Shown here: piece by piece, positions 1 through 7,930 of the stretch
Layout: each line of letters begins with the position of its first letter
How positions within the stretch are numbered: the first letter of the stretch is position 1
Origin: Mycobacterium sp. KBS0706
Lineage (GTDB): Bacteria; Pseudomonadota; Alphaproteobacteria; DSM-16000; Inquilinaceae
Reading direction: 5' to 3'
DNA length: 64,000 nt
Assembly (NCBI RefSeq): GCF_005938675.2
Contig: NZ_VCCH02000027.1
Location: 27,047-91,046 of the forward strand
Translations under genes and position numbers: made by a program
Notes under the pieces: model-generated
What the model saw: the letters and a program-made list of their open reading frames with translations, nothing else
Database searches by the model: none
What the model was told of the DNA's origin: nothing

Positions 1-1
1 C

Positions 2-622
2 GACGCGCTATGCGCCGAGGGCATTGCCCGCGGCGTCGGCGACAAGACCGGGGCGGTGGTCGGCCCGACCATCGGCGTCGGCATGGCGCATCACCACATG
101 ACCTTCCCGGGCAGCATGACGCTGAAGCCGTCGACCCTGGTGCTGGTGATCCGCGACTATGTGATGGCGCTGGCCGAGCACGGCTTCGACCACTTCCTGT
201 TCGTCAACGGCCATGGCGGCAACATCGCCACCATCCAGGCCGCCTTCTACGAGATCTATTCCGAGCGGCGGGCGCTCGGCAGCCCGTCGATCCGCTGCCG
301 CCTGGTCAACTGGTGGGACAATGCCGGGGTGCAGCGCCTGTCGAAGGAGCTGTACGGCGTCGCGGAGGGCAGCCACGCCACGGCCAGCGAGGTGGCGGTC
401 ACCCAGCACCTGTTCCCCGACCACATCAAGTCGGCGGAGCTGGACCCGCCGATCGCGCCGTCGGGCCGGTTCTACGACGCCGCCGACTATCGCCGCCGCT
501 TCCCGGACGGCCGCATCGGCTCCAACCCCGGCCTGGCGACGCCGGAGCATGGCGAGCAGTTCTACGACGCGGCGGTCGAGGCGATCGCCGGCACCTATGC
601 GGAGTTCCTGGCCGAGACCTGA
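2..622 (+). CDS. Creatininase family protein (3' part of gene)
   Basis: C-terminal part of a creatininase-family amidohydrolase (creatinine amidohydrolase/MftE-like, PF02633), cut by the left edge; the frame is open from base 2. Visible family motifs are GMAHHHMTFPG with its His cluster, the NGHGGN loop that supplies a metal ligand and contacts substrate, and EGSHATASEVA with the conserved Glu. These enzymes are cytosolic divalent-metal hydrolases acting on cyclic amides or related compounds; the substrate of this one cannot be told. The last 28 bases overlap, tail to tail, the 3' end of the minus-strand VanW gene. The family call is secure and the specific reaction is not. Confidence 0.85.
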   Translation, partial: DALCAEGIARGVGDKTGAVVGPTIGVGMAHHHMTFPGSMTLKPSTLVLVIRDYVMALAEHGFDHFLFVNGHGGNIATIQAAFYEIYSERRALGSPSIRCRLVNWWDNAGVQRLSKELYGVAEGSHATASEVAVTQHLFPDHIKSAELDPPIAPSGRFYDAADYRRRFPDGRIGSNPGLATPEHGEQFYDAAVEAIAGTYAEFLAET

Positions 623-2355
623 TGCTGCTGTGACACGTCGCCAAGGGCCTGCAGCAGCGCCTCGCGCAGGGCGGCGGCGTCGTCCTCCGGCACCAGCGTG
701 ACGCCCGGTCCGGGGTCGATGCCGCAGGCGGCGGTGGCGATCACCGGGAGACCCAGCGCCACGGCGCGCAGCAGCGCCCGCGGCTGGTGCTCGACGATTG
801 CCGGCAGCACCACCGCCGCCACCGGGTCGGGCCACGGGCCGGCGGGCAGGGACCGCGCCGCGACGTTGCGCCAGAACAGATCGTCCTGCTCGCGCGCCCG
901 GCCGGTCACGACGAGGTCGATGTCCAGCCCCTCGACCGCGTCGCGCAGGGCATAGGCGCCCTTGCGGCCGAGCGCCGAGGCCGGGAACAGGATGGTGCGG
1001 CCGCCGACCGCGGGCCGCGGCGCCGCGGCGACGTCCGGCAGCGCCCAGTCCAGATGCACCGCCCGGTCCGCGAAGCGCGCGGCGATGCCGCCATGCGGGG
1101 TGTACAGGCGGGACGCCGCGGCCAGCGCCTCGGCCTCGGCCGCGACGATCTCCTCCGGCGCCCGGAAATCGCCCAGCGTCGGACTCTCCGGATAGCGGGC
1201 CAGAGCCCGGTCCAGCCGGGCCTGCAGCGCCGCCAGCGGCCAGCGCTCCATCAGCACGTCGAAGCTGCGGCCCTGCAGGCAGCCGAGGCGCCAGAGATGC
1301 GGCAGCAGCCCCTGGCCGACCACCAGATGGGTGTGGCGATAGGACAGGCGGCGCGCATAGGCCTCGGCCAGCCGCCGGTCGAAGCCCAGCATCGCGCGGG
1401 GCAGGGCGCCGCCCACCGCCGGCAGGCGGCGCAGCGCCCGGGCGCGGGCCAGCGCGACCAGGGTGGCGCGGCTCTCGCCGCCGGCCAGCTCCGGCCAAGC
1501 GTAGCGGGCCCGCCAGCGCATCGGCAGGAACAGCTTGTCCTCCGGCCCGGCCTGGGCGCGCAGCAGCGTCGCGAACTCCGGCCAGGCGCCGTCGACCAGC
1601 CAGGCGGTCGGCCGCCGGGTGATCACGGCACCCTTCGGCAGCTGCTGGCTGCAATCTTCATGGGCACAGCCGACGCAGTCATTGGCGGCCTCGCGCAGGG
1701 CCGGGAAGGCGACCACGACGCCGGACGCCGCGGCGGCGGCGCTGCGGAATCGGATCTCCAGCTCCGCGCCGGTCAGCCGCGCCTCGATGCGGAAGGCTGC
1801 CGGGCTGCGGAACCGCAGGTCGACATAGTTCCAGAACACGGTGGCGTCGCGCCCGGCGGCGGCGCGCGATCCCGGCACCAGCCGGCTATGGGCGTGGCGC
1901 TCGACGATCTCGAAGCCAGCGGCCAGCGCCGCCTCGTACAGGCCGTTCGACAGCTGGCACAAGCCCCCGCCGGCGCTGGCGACCAGGCAGCCCTCGCGCA
2001 GCTCGCGCCCGGCGACGAAGCCACGCCGACGCGAGGCGCGGCCGATCTGGCGCCAGAAGCTGAACACGCCGCCGGCCGGCACCTCGACGCCGTCGAGGGC
2101 ACGCAGGGCGTGGCGCAGATTGTGGATCTTGCCGGCGGTCAGGTCGTGCTCGGCGGCCCCGCCTGGCCCGGACCACAGCGGCGAGCGGATCTCGGCCACC
2201 ACGGCGGCATCGCGCAGCCCATCCGCACGCGGATGGCGCGGCGGCCGGCCGTTGATCTCGCGCAGGGCCCGGCGGCCGCGCAGCAGCGCCGCCTTGGCGC
2301 CGAAGACCAGCGCGCCCCACCGCGACGGGATCCTGTGCTCCGCCTGTATCGCCAT
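595..2355 (-). CDS. VanW-family protein fused to a C-terminal glycosyltransferase-like domain
   Basis: 586 residues from the ATG at 2355; an in-frame upstream extension looks like non-coding high-GC sequence. The N-terminal half carries the VanW core: a GVFSFWRQIG segment, then GGGLCQLSNGLYEAA and HAHSRLVPG. A Cys cluster (CVGCAHEDC) follows. The remaining ~300 residues do not belong to VanW. They resemble a GT-B glycosyltransferase C-terminal half, with a strand-loop GRTILFPASALGRKGAYALRD and a later EHQPRALLRAVALGLPVIAT segment like the nucleotide-sugar-binding helix of GT4 enzymes. VanW has no proven biochemical role; it occurs in some vancomycin clusters but is widespread elsewhere. A surface-glycan role is inference. 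Convergent with the creatininase gene, divergent from the GlxA regulator. Confidence 0.75.
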   Translation of the reverse strand: MAIQAEHRIPSRWGALVFGAKAALLRGRRALREINGRPPRHPRADGLRDAAVVAEIRSPLWSGPGGAAEHDLTAGKIHNLRHALRALDGVEVPAGGVFSFWRQIGRASRRRGFVAGRELREGCLVASAGGGLCQLSNGLYEAALAAGFEIVERHAHSRLVPGSRAAAGRDATVFWNYVDLRFRSPAAFRIEARLTGAELEIRFRSAAAAASGVVVAFPALREAANDCVGCAHEDCSQQLPKGAVITRRPTAWLVDGAWPEFATLLRAQAGPEDKLFLPMRWRARYAWPELAGGESRATLVALARARALRRLPAVGGALPRAMLGFDRRLAEAYARRLSYRHTHLVVGQGLLPHLWRLGCLQGRSFDVLMERWPLAALQARLDRALARYPESPTLGDFRAPEEIVAAEAEALAAASRLYTPHGGIAARFADRAVHLDWALPDVAAAPRPAVGGRTILFPASALGRKGAYALRDAVEGLDIDLVVTGRAREQDDLFWRNVAARSLPAGPWPDPVAAVVLPAIVEHQPRALLRAVALGLPVIATAACGIDPGPGVTLVPEDDAAALREALLQALGDVSQQHQVSARNSA

Positions 2356-2513
2356 GACCGTCCCGCGCCCCATACCGGCCGAACGGAGAGTGGGCGCCTG
2401 GAAGATGGCGGGACGATGTCGCGCCGGTGGCGGTGCGGTGCGCCGAGAGTGATCGGACTTGACGCTCAGCCCCGCCGGCTTGATGAAAGGCGACGTTTCC
2501 GATCGGGCCTGCA

Positions 2514-3470
2514 ATGACCGACGCCCCCCGCCGCATCGGCTTCCTGCTGCTGCCGCAATTCTCGATGATGGCCTTCGCCTCGGCGCTGGAGCCGCTGCGC
2601 GTCGCCAACCGGCTGTCGCGGCGCGAGGTCTATCGCTGGACCATCTTCTCCGCCGACGGGGCGCCGGTGCCGGCGTCCAATCAGCTGGCGCTGCCGGCCG
2701 ACGCCGTGGCCGGCAGCGCCGACGACCTGCCGATGCTGATCGTCTGCGCCGCTTTCGAGCCGCTGGCCGCGGTGACCCCGGCACTGATCCGCTGGTTCCG
2801 CCGGCTCGACCGCGCCGGGGCCGTGCTGGGCGGCATCGACACCGGCGGATTCGCGCTGGCGGCCGCCGGGCTGCTCGACGGTTACCGCGCCACCGCGCAT
2901 TGGGAGGCTCTGGACGGCTTCGCCGAGCAGTTCCCGCGGGTCGAGGCGCGTGCCTGTCTGTTCGAGGCCGACCGCCGCCGCCTGACCTGCGCCGGCGGCA
3001 CCGCCGCGCTCGACCTGATGCTGCAGATCATCCGCACCGATCACGGCGCCAGGCTGGCGGCCGCGGTGTCGGAGCAGTTCATCTACAACACCCTGCGCCA
3101 TGCCGAGGACCGGCAGCGCCTGTCGGTGCCGCGGCAGCTCGACATCCGCGACAGCCGCCTGGCGCGGATGGTCGAGATCATGGAGCGCAACGTCGCCAGC
3201 CCGATCGCGGTCACCGCGCTGGCCCGCACCGTCGACATGTCGCCGCGCCAGGTCGAGCGGCTGTTCGCGCACCATCTCGGCAAGGGGCCGCAGGGCTTCT
3301 ACCAGTCGCTGCGGCTGCAGCGGGCGCGGTCGATGGTGCAGTATTCCGACGACCCGCTGCTGGAGGTGGCGGTGGCCTGCGGCTTCGGCAGCTACGAGCA
3401 TTTCTGCCGCTGCTACCGCCGCGAATTCGGCGTGCCGCCCAGCCGCGACCGTCGCGCCTCCGCAGCTTAG
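2514..3470 (+). CDS. cdhR: GlxA/CdhR-type AraC-family transcriptional regulator
   Basis: 318 residues. The N-terminal ~180 residues are a DJ-1/PfpI-like amidotransferase domain used as an effector sensor (starts RRIGFLLLPQFSMMAF; later GGIDTGGFALAAAG without an active Cys). The C-terminal ~100 residues hold two helix-turn-helix motifs of the AraC type (SPIAVTALARTVDMSPRQVERLF and the VACGFGSYEHFCRCYRREFG signature). This architecture is shared by GbdR, ArgR and CdhR, which respond to betaine, arginine and carnitine in pseudomonads. Its position immediately before a BKACE enzyme and a carnitine dehydrogenase makes a carnitine-responsive activator likely, by context. The gene symbol is by analogy. 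Confidence 0.82.
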   Translation: MTDAPRRIGFLLLPQFSMMAFASALEPLRVANRLSRREVYRWTIFSADGAPVPASNQLALPADAVAGSADDLPMLIVCAAFEPLAAVTPALIRWFRRLDRAGAVLGGIDTGGFALAAAGLLDGYRATAHWEALDGFAEQFPRVEARACLFEADRRRLTCAGGTAALDLMLQIIRTDHGARLAAAVSEQFIYNTLRHAEDRQRLSVPRQLDIRDSRLARMVEIMERNVASPIAVTALARTVDMSPRQVERLFAHHLGKGPQGFYQSLRLQRARSMVQYSDDPLLEVAVACGFGSYEHFCRCYRREFGVPPSRDRRASAA

Positions 3471-3495
3471 CGGAAAGCGTCAAGCCGCTGTCGCT

Positions 3496-3521
3496 CTTGG
3501 TCAAGATCCAAGCAACTTGGA
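3496..3521 (+). promoter_or_regulatory. Candidate AraC-type operator ahead of the carnitine genes
   Basis: Between the regulator and the BKACE gene, CTTGG occurs at 3496-3500 and 3516-3520, exactly 20 bases (two helical turns) apart, as expected for an AraC-family dimer site. Within it TCCAA (3507-3511) and TTGGA (3517-3521) also form an inverted repeat. Functional assignment is inference. Confidence 0.35.
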
Positions 3522-3577
3522 GGGCGTAGCCTCGTCCCAGAGGCCGGTGCGCCGGCAATACGGGGAGGCGGTGGGCA

Positions 3578-4501
3578 ATGGCCCTGCAGACTGACATCAA
3601 CCGGCGCGTGATCGTGACCTGCGCCGTCACCGGCGCCGGCGACACGGTGGGCAAGCATCCGGCGATCCCGGTGACGCCGCAGCAGATCGCCGATGCGGCG
3701 CTGGAGGCGGCGAAGGCCGGCGCCACCGTCGCCCACATCCATGTCCGCAACCCCGAGACCGGCAAGGCCAGCCGCGACCCGGCGCTCTATCGCGAGGTGG
3801 TGGACCGCATCCGCTCCTCCGGCGTCGACATCATCATCAACCTGACCGCCGGCATGGGCGGCGACCTGGTGATCGGGCCGCAGGACGACCCGACGAAGTT
3901 CGGTCCCGACACCGACCTGGTCGGCGGCATCGACCGGCTGCCGCATGTCGAGCAGCTGCTGCCGGAGATCTGCACCCTCGACTGCGGCTCGCTGAACTTC
4001 GGCGACGGTTCGCTGGTCTACGTCTCCACCCCCGACATCCTGCGCAAGCAGGCGAAGCGGATCCAGGAGCTCGGGGTGAAGCCCGAGCTCGAGATCTTCG
4101 ACACCGGCAACCTGTGGTTCGCGCGGAAGATGGTGGAGGAGGGGCTGCTCGACGCGCCGCCCCTGTTCCAGCTCTGCCTCGGCATCCCCTGGGGCACGCC
4201 GCCCGACCCGCGGATGATGCTGGCGATGCGCGACATGCTGCCGGACGGCGCGGTCTGGGCCGGCTTCGCCATCGGCCGGCTGCAGATGCCCTTCGTCGCC
4301 CAGGCGGTGCTGCTGGGCGGCCATGTCCGGGTCGGGCTCGAGGACAACCTCTATCTCGACAAGGGCGTCTATGCCTCGAACGGCACCCTGGTCGAGCGGG
4401 CGCGGACCATCATCGAGGCGATGGGATCCAAGGTGATGACTCCGGCCGAGGCGCGCAGCCATCTCGGCCTCAAGGTGAAGGGGCAGGCCCATGCCGCGTG
4501 A
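3578..4501 (+). CDS. cdhC: 3-keto-5-aminohexanoate cleavage enzyme family (BKACE), probable dehydrocarnitine cleavage enzyme
   Basis: 307 residues, preceded by a good ribosome-binding site (GGGGAGG). BKACE enzymes are Zn-dependent and condense a beta-keto acid with acetyl-CoA. The zinc ligands are visible as H53-x-H55 in [12 protein letters not shown], and a third region is [11 protein letters not shown] near the C-terminus. In carnitine users, CdhC converts 3-dehydrocarnitine plus acetyl-CoA to betainyl-CoA and acetoacetate. The assignment to dehydrocarnitine comes from the co-transcribed carnitine dehydrogenase (11-base overlap) and upstream CdhR-like regulator. Other beta-keto acids remain possible because the family is broad. 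Confidence 0.85.
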   Translation: MALQTDINRRVIVTCAVTGAGDTVGKHPAIPVTPQQIADAALEAAKAGATVAHIHVRNPETGKASRDPALYREVVDRIRSSGVDIIINLTAGMGGDLVIGPQDDPTKFGPDTDLVGGIDRLPHVEQLLPEICTLDCGSLNFGDGSLVYVSTPDILRKQAKRIQELGVKPELEIFDTGNLWFARKMVEEGLLDAPPLFQLCLGIPWGTPPDPRMMLAMRDMLPDGAVWAGFAIGRLQMPFVAQAVLLGGHVRVGLEDNLYLDKGVYASNGTLVERARTIIEAMGSKVMTPAEARSHLGLKVKGQAHAA

Positions 4502-5468
4502 CATCCGCACCCTCGGCATCGTCGGCGGCGGCGTCATCGGCAGCGGCTGGGCCGCCCGCGCGCTGGCCCACGGCCTCGACGTCGTCGCCTGGGACCCGTC
4601 CCCGACCGGCGAGCAGGCCCTGCGCGACGCCGTCGCCAATGCCTGGCCGGCGCTGGCCCGCATCGGCCTGGCCGAAGGCGCGAGCCCGGACCGGCTGCGC
4701 GTGGTCGGCTCGGCCGAGGCGGTCGCCGCCGAATCCGATTTCGTGCAGGAGAGCGCGCCCGAGCGGATCGAGCTGAAGCGCAAGCTGCACCACGCCATGG
4801 CCGCGGCCGCGCCGGCCGACGTCATCCTCGGCTCCTCCTCCTCGGGCCTCTTGCCCAGCGAGATCCAGGAGGGCGCGCGGCACCCGGAGCGGATCGTCAT
4901 CGGCCACCCGTTCAACCCGGTCTATCTGCTGCCGCTGGTCGAGGTGGTGGGCGGCAAGCAGACGGCGCCGGAGACGATCAAGGCGGCCGCGGCCTTCTAC
5001 GCCTCGCTCGGCATGAAGCCGCTGCATGTCCGCAACGAGATCGACGGCTACATCGCCGACCGCCTACTGGAGGCGCTGTGGCGCGAGGCGCTGCACCTGG
5101 TCGCCGACGGCATCGCCACGACCAAGGAGATCGACGAGGCGATCTGCTTCGGCGCCGGCATCCGCTGGGCCTTCATGGGCACCAACCTGACCTATCACCT
5201 CGCCGGCGGCGAGGGCGGCATGCGGCATATGCTGGAGCAGTTCGGCCCGGCGCTGGAGCTGCCCTGGACCAAGCTGGTGGCGCCGAAGCTGACCGACACC
5301 CTGATCGACCGCATGGTCGAAGGCACGCAGGAGCAGGCCGGCGGCTGGCCGATCAAGAAGATCGAGCGCTGGCGCGACGAGCGCATCATCCGGATCCTGC
5401 AGGCTCTGGAAGGCGCCGATCGCGACACCGGCCACCCGACCTACGATCCGCGGCCGGGCTCGGCCTGA
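4491..5468 (+). CDS. cdhA: L-carnitine 3-dehydrogenase (3-hydroxyacyl-CoA dehydrogenase family)
   Basis: 325 residues, starting inside the end of the BKACE gene. The NAD-binding Rossmann motif [11 protein letters not shown] lies at residues ~12-22. The 3-hydroxyacyl-CoA dehydrogenase features FVQESAPER and the [15 protein letters not shown] loop with its catalytic His are present, followed by an all-helical C-terminal domain. Carnitine dehydrogenases oxidise L-carnitine to 3-dehydrocarnitine with NAD+. Length matches the stand-alone enzyme; many alphaproteobacterial versions carry a C-terminal hot-dog thioesterase domain, which is absent here. An L-gulonate or other 3-hydroxyacid dehydrogenase is the alternative, but the BKACE neighbour argues for carnitine. 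Confidence 0.85.
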   Translation: MPRDIRTLGIVGGGVIGSGWAARALAHGLDVVAWDPSPTGEQALRDAVANAWPALARIGLAEGASPDRLRVVGSAEAVAAESDFVQESAPERIELKRKLHHAMAAAAPADVILGSSSSGLLPSEIQEGARHPERIVIGHPFNPVYLLPLVEVVGGKQTAPETIKAAAAFYASLGMKPLHVRNEIDGYIADRLLEALWREALHLVADGIATTKEIDEAICFGAGIRWAFMGTNLTYHLAGGEGGMRHMLEQFGPALELPWTKLVAPKLTDTLIDRMVEGTQEQAGGWPIKKIERWRDERIIRILQALEGADRDTGHPTYDPRPGSA

Positions 5469-5479
5469 GCCGTCCCCCG

Positions 5480-5499
5480 ATCCCCGCGCCAGCGGGGAT
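5480..5499. repeat. Short inverted repeat after the carnitine operon
   Basis: ATCCCCGC (5480-5487) and GCGGGGAT (5492-5499) form an 8-bp perfect stem with a 4-base loop. It looks like half of the ATCCCCGC...GCGGGGAT intergenic palindrome family that appears in full near 63.6 kb. Confidence 0.6.
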
Positions 5500-5547
5500 G
5501 GCGCGGCCGGGACGGTTGCGAGCCCCGGCCGTCGTTCGCCTGACTCC

Positions 5548-5582
5548 GCCCGGCCGGTGCTCTCCCCCGGCCGGGCTTTTTT
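5548..5582 (+). terminator. Rho-independent terminator of the carnitine operon
   Basis: GCCCGGCC (5548-5555) pairs with GGCCGGGC (5569-5576), 13-base loop, followed directly by six T residues (5577-5582). It lies 80 bases after the dehydrogenase stop and just before the end of the convergent lipase gene. Confidence 0.85.
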
Positions 5583-5588
5583 ACGCGG

Positions 5589-6680
5589 TCAGCGCGTGCC
5601 GCCAACCCGACGGGCGGCCAGGAACGACTTCAGCCGTGCGGCATAGGCCGGATTGTTCGAGACTGTGCGCGCGGTCAGCGGCCGCGTCGCCGGCGCCAGC
5701 CTTCCTTGCATCATCGCCACCTCGCCCTTCGTCACCGAGGCACCGCCCAACAGGGCCATGTAGGTCGTGGTGTGGTGCTGCTGCAGCGCCTCGTCGGCCC
5801 AGGGGCCGAGCGGGTCGCTGCCATCGGGCGTCAGCCAGCCGCCCGGCAGCGCGACGCTGTCCGGAATGTCGGCATAGGAGACGCCGCACCAGTCCAGCCA
5901 GCCGTCATAGCCGACGACCGCGCTGGTGATGACGACCGGCGGCAGGATGTCCGGGCCGACATCGAGGTAGATCAGCGGGATCTCCAGCAGCTCCGCCATC
6001 GCCTTGGGCACGACGTCCAGCGTGTTGCGGTAGCAGGCCGCCGTCGGGAAGGCGCTGCGGAAGGCGTCGGCGAAGGCCTGGTTGCCGGCGGTCGGTCCTG
6101 CATAGGTGGTCGGCACGATGGCAGGGGACAGGCCCTGCTGCCCCAGCTGCGCCTGCAGCCAGGGCGCCAGCACGGTGGTGATGCAGGCGCCCAGGCTGTG
6201 CCCGGTCACCTGCAGCGGCACCTGCCGGTTGGCGGCATTGCCGTAGAAGCCGGCCAGGAAGGCGGCCAGGGACTGCCCGCCCGAGGTCATGCCGATGACC
6301 CGGGTCAGCGCCGCGGCCGTGCCGGAGGAAATCAGCACGTCGCTTGGGGCGGCCCAGGGCGGCGCCTGTTGGCTGTCGGCGCCGAGATCCTCGACGATCT
6401 CGTTCCACAGCCCCAGGAACGACCCGTCCCAGTCCGTGCCGCGCACGACGACGGCCACGGACAGGGTCTGGCCACCGCCGGTGCGGACCGCGACATAGGC
6501 CAGGTTGGCCTGGGACGGGTCCTGCGCCGGCCCCCAGGCCAGCGACCAGCTGCCTCCGCCCGGCACCGGCCAGCCCAGCGGGAAGGCGGCGGGGATGGCG
6601 GAAGGGTTGAGATAGGAGATCTGGCACAGCTGCAACAGGCTGATGCTCGCGGGATCGGCCGCAGCGATCGGATTGGGCAT
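5589..6680 (-). CDS. Lipase family protein (class 3, alpha/beta hydrolase)
   Basis: 363 residues from the ATG at 6680, chosen because GAGGA lies 7 bases upstream; a TTG at 6686 is also in frame. Class 3 lipase traits are the oxyanion strand VVVRGTD (residues ~77-83) and the nucleophile elbow VTGHSLGA with Ser162. A charge-relay Asp probably lies in RNTLDVVPKA and a His in LQQHHTTTYM. No secretion signal is obvious, so it may be cytosolic or exported by a non-Sec route. It resembles fungal/bacterial triacylglycerol lipases (PF01764); substrate range is unknown. Monocistronic with its own AT-rich upstream region. Confidence 0.8.
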   Translation of the reverse strand: MPNPIAAADPASISLLQLCQISYLNPSAIPAAFPLGWPVPGGGSWSLAWGPAQDPSQANLAYVAVRTGGGQTLSVAVVVRGTDWDGSFLGLWNEIVEDLGADSQQAPPWAAPSDVLISSGTAAALTRVIGMTSGGQSLAAFLAGFYGNAANRQVPLQVTGHSLGACITTVLAPWLQAQLGQQGLSPAIVPTTYAGPTAGNQAFADAFRSAFPTAACYRNTLDVVPKAMAELLEIPLIYLDVGPDILPPVVITSAVVGYDGWLDWCGVSYADIPDSVALPGGWLTPDGSDPLGPWADEALQQHHTTTYMALLGGASVTKGEVAMMQGRLAPATRPLTARTVSNNPAYAARLKSFLAARRVGGTR

Positions 6681-6757
6681 GATCAATTCCTCGAATTAAT
6701 AATAAAATTGGGGAATCAGGCAAATATTATTTTAGCATCTGGGCAATATTCCGAAAG
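6681..6757 (-). promoter_or_regulatory. AT-rich promoter region of the lipase gene
   Basis: A 77-base spacer, much more AT-rich than its surroundings, between the transporter stop and the lipase start. On the minus strand TTCGGA and TAAAAT occur 15 bases apart and could be -35/-10 elements; the exact promoter cannot be fixed by eye. Confidence 0.4.
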
Positions 6758-7726
6758 CTATTTCACATGCGCCCGCAGGGTCCGGCCGCGGATGCGCTCG
6801 CGGTGCATGATGTAGAGGCTGGAGGCGATGACGATGCCGGCGCCGAGCACGACGAAGGGCTCGACTTCGTTGCCGAAGAACAGGCTGCCATAGGCCAGCG
6901 CCCAGACGATCATGGTGTACTGCATCGGCGCGATGGTGCTGGCCGGCGCCAGCGACAGCGCCCGCACCACCAGGAACTGGGCCGAGCCCATCAGCAGGCC
7001 GGCGGCGCCGACCCGCAGCAGGTCGAACCAGCTTGGCAGCTTGAACACGAACAGCGCGACCGGCAGGCTGGTGACCAGCAGCCCCAGCATCACCGCCGTG
7101 ACCATCACGGCACGCTGTTCGTCCCGGCTGATCTTGCGCATGATCAGCACCACCCCGGCGCCGGTGAACACCGAGCCCAGGGCCGAGAGATGGCCCAGCG
7201 TCAGCGACTCGAAGCCCGGCCGCACCATCACCAGGATGCCCAGGAACCCGACCACCACCGCGGCCCAGCGATGGGCGCGCACCTGTTCGCCCAGGATCGG
7301 GATCGACAGGATGGTCACCACCATCGGGGTGCAGAAGGCGATGGCGTAGACATCGGCCAGCGGCAGGGCGGAGAAAGCATAGAAGCCGAAGATCGTGCCG
7401 ATCCCGGCCAGGAAGCCGCGCAGCACGATCAGCCGCGGATGCGCCGCCCGCATGCGGCTGAGCCCGCCGTCGCGGCGCAGCATGATCAGGATCGGGATGC
7501 AGGCGAAGGCGACCTGCATCGGGATGATCTGGAAGATCGAATAGCTGGCCGTCAGCCCCTTCACCAGCGCGTCGCTGGACGCGAACATCAGGTTGGCGAG
7601 CAGCGAGCAGAGCACGCCGAGCAGCGGCGTCTCGACGCCGGAGGCGGCCGCAGGGGCAGGGGGCGCCGCGGGCACGTCTGCAGGGGCCATCGGGACATTC
7701 TCGTCGCCGCGCCGCCAGAATCGCAT
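6758..7726 (-). CDS. EamA/DMT-family permease
   Basis: 322 residues from the ATG at 7726; an alternative ATG at 7690 is possible, and the upstream extension to 7876 is unlike protein. After a short Pro/Ala-rich cytosolic tail there are about ten hydrophobic helices in two homologous EamA halves (first half starts LGVLCSLLANLMFASSDALVKG, containing the usual W/F-rich helices; second half begins near LSALGSVFTGAGVVLI). Drug/metabolite transporters of this type export amino acids, nucleosides or other small metabolites from the inner membrane; the substrate is unknown. It is divergent from the aldose-epimerase-like gene. Confidence 0.85.
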   Translation of the reverse strand: MRFWRRGDENVPMAPADVPAAPPAPAAASGVETPLLGVLCSLLANLMFASSDALVKGLTASYSIFQIIPMQVAFACIPILIMLRRDGGLSRMRAAHPRLIVLRGFLAGIGTIFGFYAFSALPLADVYAIAFCTPMVVTILSIPILGEQVRAHRWAAVVVGFLGILVMVRPGFESLTLGHLSALGSVFTGAGVVLIMRKISRDEQRAVMVTAVMLGLLVTSLPVALFVFKLPSWFDLLRVGAAGLLMGSAQFLVVRALSLAPASTIAPMQYTMIVWALAYGSLFFGNEVEPFVVLGAGIVIASSLYIMHRERIRGRTLRAHVK

Positions 7727-7930
7727 GGTCGTTCCGTCCCCTCCGGGGCAGAAGCCGCCCACCCCGTATGTCAGACATACGCCTGCCGGCGGAAAACGGG
7801 TGGCGAAAGCCGGAAGGGCTGGCATGCGCGGGGGGCGACGGTTGCGGAGCGGGCCGGGGCAGCGCGACGAGGCCATAGGCGGAACGGGAAATACGGGTTA
7901 AGAGGCATCGGCATCATTCGGGTGAGGGCG

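Noticed and set aside
8..1654. A 548-codon open frame on the minus strand across the creatininase gene and the VanW 3' half.
   Set aside because: Composition is Arg/Gly/Ala/Pro-rich low complexity with no motif. It is antisense to the creatininase gene, which has clear family motifs.
6767..7930. A long N-terminal extension of the aldose-epimerase-like protein (open frame back to 6767).
   Set aside because: The extension is antisense to the EamA permease and reads as Gln/His/Arg-rich sequence; homology-like character begins only at the ATG at 7931.
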